A stretch of 64,000 nucleotides of DNA from Tubulanus polymorphus (taxonomy: Eukaryota; Nemertea; Palaeonemertea; Tubulaniformes; Tubulanidae). The notes under the pieces were generated by a model. It did no database searches, was not told the DNA's origin, and saw nothing but the letters and a program-made list of their open reading frames with translations. This document shows positions 59,001-64,000 of the stretch, piece by piece (within the stretch, counting starts at the first letter, position 1; each line of letters opens with the position of its first letter). Location: positions 12,512,485 through 12,576,484 of the forward strand of contig NC_134027.1 in NCBI RefSeq assembly GCF_964204645.1, given 5' to 3'. Made by a program: the position numbers and the translations under genes.

Positions 59001-59917
59001 TTTTGACACCAACTGAACACGGCTCCTCTAGAACCTTCTGAAAATATACTAGGTTCTAAGTGTTCTAACTTTTACTAGGTCAAATATTTTGGGTCAATGG
59101 GCCTAAAATATTAGAAAATCTGAACACTTATTTTACCTACTTCAACATGATGCATGACAATAATCATAGAAAAAGTTATCTGGGGTTGTGCATGGTCGGT
59201 TAGAATTAACCGATTGTGTGGCTGATTGGTGTCTCTATTCGAACACATCTTCACCCGTCAAGGGATTCGAACCCACTACGCTAAAGCTGTTCGCCGAACC
59301 CCTTGACCTCACGAGTCATTGGAGTCGTTACTAGCCGACCAGAATCCGGTCGTACCAATCACAGCGCTTGTAACAAACGACTTTAGGCTTCTATTGGTTT
59401 TCCCGATAATTGGACCAATCAGCGAACGTTTTACTGAACAAGGAAGTATTTCGCAAATCGATATATGACGTCATGCGCAACAGCGCCAGTAATGAAATCA
59501 CGCTTCGCGAGGCCAGGGGGGCTGGTGGAAGCGAGTTCGGGAGTGATACCGGACCCCTGGCAAGCGAGGATGTTCGAACACAATAATCAATTTCCTACGT
59601 GCAAGTGGGTTAATCAATTGCTAACTTTTGTTGATGCTCTTTTTTTGTACTCTAACTTTGGTTTCTTTTTGCATATGATTTTAAAGATATGAAGAGGATA
59701 ATTTCTTGAGACTGTCTCTAACTAAACAGCAAAGGGTAAGTGGTTTTGAGTTAAGTTTCAACTGTCAGTTCACTAGACCCCTTATTACCAAGAGTCTGGT
59801 TAAAAAAAGTTGAATTAATTTTTCCAGCAATCAATGAAGAAAATGACAACCATGTCCAGTTTGAATTCATTAACACGTTTTGATGACATCAGTGCTCTGG
59901 ATAAAGATGAACTTAGC
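50088..59917 (+). CDS. NGDN: NGDN (neuroguidin), nine exons, last exon not in view
   Basis: Sas10/Utp3/C1D family protein of the nucleolus, part of the small-subunit processome in 40S ribosome biogenesis; neuroguidin is also described as an eIF4E/CPEB-linked translational regulator. Exons: 50088-50225, 50373-50510, 52949-53033, 53134-53186, 53378-53480, 53556-53680, 56660-56715, 59687-59735, 59828-59917. Phases fit and give 279 residues of an expected total of about 315. Evidence in order: an N-terminal coiled coil, FLEVKHQLLLSYLVNLTHL (50-68), IRPIDQKLKYQIDKL, NENDPLRFKPNP, an acidic run DSESDTDEDED, YLPPKLAAVYYD, DKAKKRALSSS, YEEDNFLRLSLTKQQR and FDDISAL. An AG just before the ATG (TATTACAG|GTTGAG) suggests a spliced 5' untranslated exon. 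The C-terminal lysine-rich tail, normally KKRK-like, was searched for to 64000 and not found. Introns 2, 6 and 7 are swollen by transposons. Confidence 0.93.
50740..51655 (+). mobile_element. Pearl-like Helitron-associated repeat, NGDN intron 2
   Basis: Begins TAGCCCACTTGGGACTTAAG, carries the whole 5' module (CCCTAGACACATCTTCAGCC) and about two to three core units, and stops within a core unit after ACCAGGGGGCGTTGAATAG. It lacks the 3' hairpin and CCCCTAG end. Confidence 0.8.
51863..52451. mobile_element. piggyBac MITE with TTAA target duplication, NGDN intron 2
   Basis: A 589-bp element bounded by TTAA (51859-51862 and 52452-52455) with ends CCCTTTCGCTACGT and ACGTAGCGAAAGGG. TTAA duplication with CCCTTT-type ends is diagnostic of piggyBac. 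A minus-strand open frame at 52215-52063 codes 50 residues, beginning MAARKKVFSANQVLG and followed by an acidic run DDDSEDDDLDD. That basic-then-acidic start is what piggyBac transposases carry. The frame ends in a homopolymer-flanked stop, so this is an internally deleted derivative. Confidence 0.85.
54659..56214. mobile_element. hAT-like non-autonomous element nested in the pearl-like repeat
   Basis: 1556 bp with ends CAGGGGCGGATCTAGG and the inverse CCTGTATCCGCCCCTG. Both are followed by a longer imperfect inverse (AAATTCAAGGGGT). It is flanked by ATTAG on both sides, so it made a 5-bp target duplication. The interior holds repeated AACGTGCCCTTTTTGGCAAT phrases near both ends and an array of 148-bp units at 55228-55800. 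CAGGGGCGGAT ends are common in hAT-like non-autonomous elements. Fragments with the same ends occur at 11111 and 45000-45200. Confidence 0.85.
55228..55800 (+). repeat. Tandem array of about 148-bp units, four copies
   Basis: Units start near 55240, 55389, 55537 and 55676. Each contains AGATTTTGG..CCTGTAGGTC, AAGGTCAAGGTCAC, ATTTCCGGGCT and AACTCATAAAC with small changes. The last unit is the most diverged. The array lies inside the hAT-like element, so it was carried by that element. Each unit has one TCAAGGTCA-type word. Confidence 0.85.
57065..57985 (+). mobile_element. Pearl-like repeat split by a CAGAGCCGTCG MITE, NGDN intron 7
   Basis: The first 19 bp (TTAGCCCTCTCGGGACTT) and the continuation from 57389 (AAGTCCCAGTGGGCTATTG) are one 5' end. 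They are separated by the 300-bp element 57084-57383, which duplicated GACTT. Beyond it come a shortened 5' module and a core unit with TGTGGTGAGTTTCAAGGTCA, ending near ACCAGGAGGCGTTGAATAG. Confidence 0.8.
57084..57383. mobile_element. CAGAGCCGTCG MITE, second copy, 5-bp target duplication GACTT
   Basis: The ends are CAGAGCCGTCG and CGACGGCTCTG. The flanks are GACTT (57079-57083 and 57384-57388). Internal blocks CATTTCACGGTCTCATTCAC and CACCTAGTACAGAGAACGAC match the 199-bp copy at 19557-19755, which duplicated CTACC. The extra 100 bp lies toward the right end (a stretch of AAAAAG and GCCCCTGCCGCCCC). Confidence 0.85.
57985..58055. repeat. TATGCAT/TGCATTT low-complexity block
   Basis: Five to six TATGCAT or ATGCATTT words in about 70 bp at the right edge of the pearl-like copy. 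A small expanded repeat. Confidence 0.7.
58056..59224. other. NGDN intron 7, no element seen
   Basis: AT-rich intron sequence. Positions 58915-58980 hold a duplicated AAGTTAACTGGTCAAGTA. No other exon is found. Confidence 0.4.
59255..59325 (-). repeat. tRNA-like sequence, minus strand
   Basis: On the minus strand it carries box B GGGTTCGAATCCC with a well-paired T stem. The 5' half has no good box A and no cloverleaf closes, so it is a tRNA-derived repeat rather than a tRNA gene. It sits in NGDN intron 7. Confidence 0.45.
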
Positions 59918-60177
59918 GTAAGTATCGGGTGTGTTGTTACTGGTTTGAACTAAGTTGAACGAAACTTGGCTCTTGTGTATCACTCAAGACCCAGTAACTT
60001 TGGGTCTTCCCCCTCAATATTTTGAGTAAAACTATCACCCCAAGATGCATTCTCCGAGCACCTAATGAATATTTTACTCAAACTTGGGTCACTGGCCCAA
60101 ATTTATCGTCAATAAATTTCATGGCCGTTTTGTGTTTCAATTACCAGACTGATACTGGAAGGTCATTCGTTTTTAGG

Positions 60178-60228
60178 ATCAAGAGCTAACAGAATGCTCC
60201 TGAGAGTAACATTCTGTTAGCTCTTGGC
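60178..60228. repeat. Perfect 17-bp hairpin
   Basis: CAAGAGCTAACAGAATG, a 13-base loop, then CATTCTGTTAGCTCTTG. It follows the last visible NGDN exon by about 260 bp and has no adjoining T-run. Confidence 0.8.
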
Positions 60229-60451
60229 GGCACGAGTTGTAAACCCTTGATATAAACAGCAGATATTTTGTCATTAGGAGGGAAATAGGTGTTGGAATTG
60301 ATATGGCAAGTTTTTCGTTCATCATTTGGAAGTACGTACTGGGAGAAAATTCTGCAAAATTACAATGAATTTTTCCCTAATCAATGCTTGTCCCGGTTTC
60401 TTGATGATTACATCACAGGGAAAGCCTTTCAAAATGGCATCACTTTAGAAG

Positions 60452-61607
60452 CACAGGGGCTCGTTACGATAGCTGGGGGTCCAAAATCAAAGATTTGACC
60501 CAGTATCCTAGGTACCACCTATAAAAAAAGAAAAGGGAGCTAACATTTTGACATACTAGAATTGATCTTCTCATTTCAATCGCTCATAACTTCGTAACCC
60601 ATCGACCGATTCGCTCGAAATTGGTTTCGTTTCATTCTTAAGAGGTTACTTTTTCGTTTGAGACCTTCCGCGACAAAATCGGATAAGAGACACCCGAGAA
60701 ATCACGACTCAAATCCGAAAAAACGAGTCAAAATAGCCAAAGCCGGAATTACTAGGACGTCTCGGAGTAGTCGATTCCCGACGAAAAACGATGAGTTGAC
60801 GCGGTTCCCGGACGTTAATCTTCACATATCATACATCGCTGGAAAGCTTATGAACTGACCTTATTGAAAAATGCGTTTATTTGATAATCCGTTCCGAAAC
60901 CGGCAACAAGCGAGGTGATAATACGCACCGAACCGATAAATACGCACTTTAAGCGTCACTGAACCGCCATTGAGGGTGTGACGTCACGGGCTCTGAGGAC
61001 TGATAAATTCGCGATACGTGATTGGTCGACTGAATATGTCCATTATCTAGCATTGCATGCTGGGATTTCTCATGACGTCACGCAGTTAATGGCGGCCGGA
61101 ATACACTTGGAAATCGTATTTATCGCATCAATCTGGATTATCAGCTCGCCAGTCGCGGGTATCGGAACGGATTATCAAATAAACGCGTCTTTCAATAAGG
61201 TCAGTTCATAAGCTTTCCAGTGATGTATGATATGTGAAGATTAACGTCCGGGAACCGCGTCAAATCATCGTTTTTCGTCGGAAATTGAGCACTTCAAGCG
61301 GTCCTAGTAATTCCGGCTTTGGATATTTTGACCCGTTTTTTCGGATTTGAGTCGTGATTTCTCGGGCGTCTCCGGTCCGATTTCATCGGGGAAGGTCTCA
61401 AACGAAAAAGTCACCTCTTGGGAATGAAACGAATCTAATTTCGTGTAAATCGGTCGATCGGTTACGAAGTTATGAGGGGTTGAAATGAGAAGGTCAATTC
61501 TTGTATGTCAAAATGTTAGCTCCCTTTTCTTTTTTTATAGGTGGTACCTAGGATACTGGGTCAAATCTTTGATTTTGGACCCCCAGCTATCGTAACGAGC
61601 CCCTGTG
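60452..61607. mobile_element. Foldback element, 1156 bp with arms of about 470 bp and 8-bp target duplication
   Basis: The ends are CACAGGGGCTCGTTACGATA and its inverse, flanked by TTTAGAAG (60444-60451 and 61608-61615). The left arm runs 60452 to about 60922, and its inverse from about 61136 to 61607, with scattered differences. The spacer of about 210 bp contains CG-rich sequence. An 8-bp duplication with CACAGGGG-type ends suggests the hAT superfamily. The arms contain no recognised coding sequence. Confidence 0.9.
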
Positions 61608-62189
61608 TTTAGAAGGGCTTTCCCAGTGACGTCCATATCAAGAACTTAGTATTGATTGTTCTGTCAAGCGCTAGCGAGTCATAGGGAAAACCCATTACCC
61701 TGTATCTCATCAAATTGAACATGCTCAATACACAGTGCACCATGATCCATCTTTATCAGCTGTTTATATGTAATTGAAAATCTGAGAACAAATCTACTTC
61801 AGAAATAAAAAGTTGATCTTACTGCACCCATAGTCCTTTATTCAAGTGTTACCGTAACATGTCACAATTTGGATGAAAAAATTAAGCTTTCTCACTCTTC
61901 CAATATAATATGGCTGCTATGCTGGACATCTTGAATTTATTGTTAGCGTTTTACACGTCTGTGCAATTTCTTTTATAATTGGTTTGTGTAATATGCTAAG
62001 TCATGGATAAAACCAATCAAAATTAGCTTTCTCTCGCTCTGCCAATATGGCCGCCATGACGGATATTTTGAATTTCTTGGTAGTGCTGTTGACATATCTT
62101 GTTAGTGCTGTAGAATCTGGTCTTCATGTTTTTGAATAGATTTCTTCAAAAATATCTAACCCTAGTTGGAGGGATTCCGCTAGTGGCCT
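61608..62189. other. Non-coding stretch, no gene seen
   Basis: Repeated phrases such as 'CTCTTCCAATATAATATGG' (61896) and 'CTCTGCCAATATGGCCGCC' (62036) suggest a weak internal duplication of about 140 bp. No exon of NGDN is recognised. Confidence 0.4.
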
Positions 62190-62525
62190 TTGGGATGGCT
62201 GCTTTTGATTTGATTGGCCCGGGCCAAATTTGGGGCGGAACAACTGTTCACACGGCTGCCAAATGGGCCTGAGCCTGTTTGGCCCGCGCCAAATTTGGCC
62301 TGACCAAAAACGTCGTACCAGGCCCGAGCCTAATTTTAGCACCTGACAAATGATTGCGTTTGAATTGCAACTAGCACCGGAAATGATTCACTTCCCTTTG
62401 TCTGAGCAATGTTTAGTATCGAGTGAATGGTTTGCGTGTGAACGCGCTCTCTTATTAGGCACGGGCCAAATTGATCGGTGCCAATTTGGCCCGGGCCAAA
62501 TCGTCTTTGTGTGATCTCAGCTTAT
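62190..62525. repeat. Inverted-repeat element with GGCCCGGGCCAAATT motifs
   Basis: Many variants of TTGGCCCGGGCCAAATTTGG occur on both sides, with GTTCACACG near 62250 and GTGTGAACG near 62437 as inner inverse words. The central part is homologous, in reverse, to 28940-29045. Outer ends are not precisely definable. Confidence 0.65.
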
Positions 62526-62867
62526 ATATCATCCTAACTCCTCATCAGTAACAATGGTGTGGAAATCAAAATCGGACAAAAATTGAATAAATTGAAAATA
62601 CAGATTTTGTGTTCAACTCCATTATTACTGTCATTATTATTCTTATCAAAAACATCTACAAAGTCAGTGAATTCTAATTAAGAAGATTACTATGACCAAA
62701 ATGATATCAAACAGATACTAAAACAGTTTTTTTATGTGTCACTGTGATACTGGTGTGAGCCAGATGTGTTCCAGTAAACACTTTAAACAAACTACCACTT
62801 GCTAGTTGCTAGTGGGATGTGGCCTGCACTGCAAATATCAAGTACCACCCGGTGGGTTTTTGGACCT

Positions 62868-62966
62868 CCATTTAAGTCAGCCTTTAAGATAAAAAATTGT
62901 ATTTCAAGATCGATTTCCATTTAAGTCGGCCGTTAAGATAAAAAATTGTATTTTAAGATTGATTTC
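62868..62966 (+). repeat. Tandem duplication, 49-bp unit, twice
   Basis: CCATTTAAGTCAGCC, then TTAAGATAAAAAATTGTATTT, is repeated 49 bp later with few changes. Confidence 0.85.
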
Positions 62967-63092
62967 TGTGAAATCTTTAGCTGACTTGATTTTTGGAGGA
63001 ATATTTTTATTTGCACTACTGAAAATATCATTGTCATTTATGCAAAGTCTGGGAAAATAACTTTTTCTCAAATCGGATGGATGACCTTGATA

Positions 63093-63190
63093 TGCTAATT
63101 AGCCATGTGCTCAAACTACAAATTCAATCAAATTTTATTCTGCTAATTAGCCATGTGCTCAAACTACAAATTCAATCAAATTTTATTCTG
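63093..63190 (+). repeat. Perfect tandem duplication, 48-bp unit, twice
   Basis: TGCTAATTAGCCATGTGCTC followed by AAACTACAAATTCAATCAAA is repeated exactly 48 bp later. A recent event, judged by identity. Confidence 0.9.
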
Positions 63191-63509
63191 CAAAAAATAT
63201 CAAATCCAACTCAATTTTACTTTATTGCACAATCCAATTTGGTTTTATCGAGCAAATTTCAGAAAATTTAATTCTATTCCGCATTCAAATCGATAAGACC
63301 AAGGGAAAAGATTAATCTGAGGTATTTGTTCCTGCCAGCTCCAGTTGCTGCCTATGCTACTTATGCAAACATGATTGTATTGTGTAAATTATAGCGGGTA
63401 TTGACTCTGAGCTGGGCCCAGTGAATTTTGGCAAATATAATCCTCAGAATGCATCATTTGCCATATTTATGAAAAGCTGACAGGCTGGCCACAGTGCCCC
63501 TGGGGCTCT

Positions 63510-63610
63510 TCAGGGCTTCTAGTGGTCCTATTTTCCTATTTTTTCCTATTTTTCAGTGCTTGTCCTATTTTGATATGAAAAAGTCCTATTTGTCCTATTT
63601 TCTCTAATTT
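63510..63610 (+). repeat. TCCTATTTT low-complexity block
   Basis: GTCCTATTT or TTCCTATTTT occurs about seven times in 90 bp. Nothing else is identified from here to 64000; a 100-codon frame at 63669-63971 has no recognised homology. Confidence 0.6.
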
Positions 63611-64000
63611 TCCAGCTCGTCGACCACTTTTTATCGACAAAAATGTTCTTTATATCTTTTCATATGATGTGCAACACCATTTTGAGTGTTTGGTAGAACC
63701 TGCAGCATTCATGTTCGGTAAGTCCTGGCTATATAACTTCTTTTCTAATCTTCATATCCTAACATGCCCATTGATTTTGTTCAAAATGTCACATGTTGCA
63801 GTGCAACTGGGCTTTGGCTATATGAGGGTAACAATCATGTATAACCAGAGGCGATCGAGAAGTCAATCTCTTTTCATCCAAACATTTCTTGATTATAATG
63901 CTAATTCTTTTGGGTCCGCCTCAGGTATACATTGCCAAGTATCACCACAGGGATGCTCTAGTGTGATCTAGCTGTGTGCAGTGACATTATGTTTGTAAGT

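Noticed and set aside
60289-60498. 69-codon frame before the foldback element as an exon of NGDN
   Set aside because: It does not look like the expected lysine-rich tail, has no matching acceptor in phase, and is interrupted by the element at 60452.

Overview
This is a AT-rich animal nuclear genome segment. Its genes are split by GT-AG introns, and most of the remaining DNA is degenerate transposable elements. No bacterial-type gene, CRISPR array or rRNA is visible. The proteins are metazoan. The commonest repeat resembles the 'pearl' type known from bivalves: about 155-bp core units in tandem with a short 3' hairpin. A marine lophotrochozoan, probably a mollusc, is the best guess. That is inference; the sequence alone does not name the species.

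Five genes are supported. (1) The last two coding exons of a Shal/Kv4 (KCND) voltage-gated potassium channel, + strand, at 7615-7767 and 11591-11863; the rest lies upstream or outside. (2) An intronless class A GPCR, 21422-22552 (+), probably a peptide-type orphan receptor. (3) A complete 11-exon NAGPA gene, the mannose-6-phosphate 'uncovering enzyme', 27370-37530 (+). (4) A complete three-exon ALG10 gene, the terminal ER alpha-1,2-glucosyltransferase of the lipid-linked oligosaccharide, 41389-46674 (-). (5) Nine exons of NGDN (neuroguidin, Sas10/Utp3/C1D family), 50088-59917 (+), lacking only the final basic tail, which is not visible before the window ends. NAGPA and ALG10 are convergent. 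ALG10 and NGDN are divergent, with NRF1-like sites upstream of ALG10. NAGPA and ALG10 both act in N-glycan biology (trans-Golgi and ER), but nothing in the sequence shows co-regulation.

The rest is repeats. Eight or so copies or pieces of the pearl-like Helitron-associated element lie at 4.7, 17.2, 38.7, 42.8, 44.1, 50.7, 53.9 and 57.1 kb. Non-autonomous DNA transposons with clear ends occur at 19557, 20371, 29897, 39400, 48002, 49247, 51863 (piggyBac, TTAA), 54659, 57084 and 60452. A decayed Penelope-like retroelement (RT plus GIY-YIG) lies at 24.4-25.97 kb. There are also tRNA-derived SINE heads, TTAGGG-like blocks, a TGAG microsatellite, tandem duplications and perfect hairpins. Two insertions are nested inside pearl-like copies with exact 5-bp target duplications, which gives a relative chronology.

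The main signals for a second look are: tandem TCAAGGTCA (nuclear-receptor extended half-site) motifs in two unrelated repeat families; short coding relics inside two MITEs (a piggyBac transposase N-terminus and a possible Myb/SANT-like piece); an inverted duplication of the ALG10 promoter; and a family of GTTCACAC-ended elements built from near-palindromic AAATTT-centred motifs. No wholly new gene system was found.
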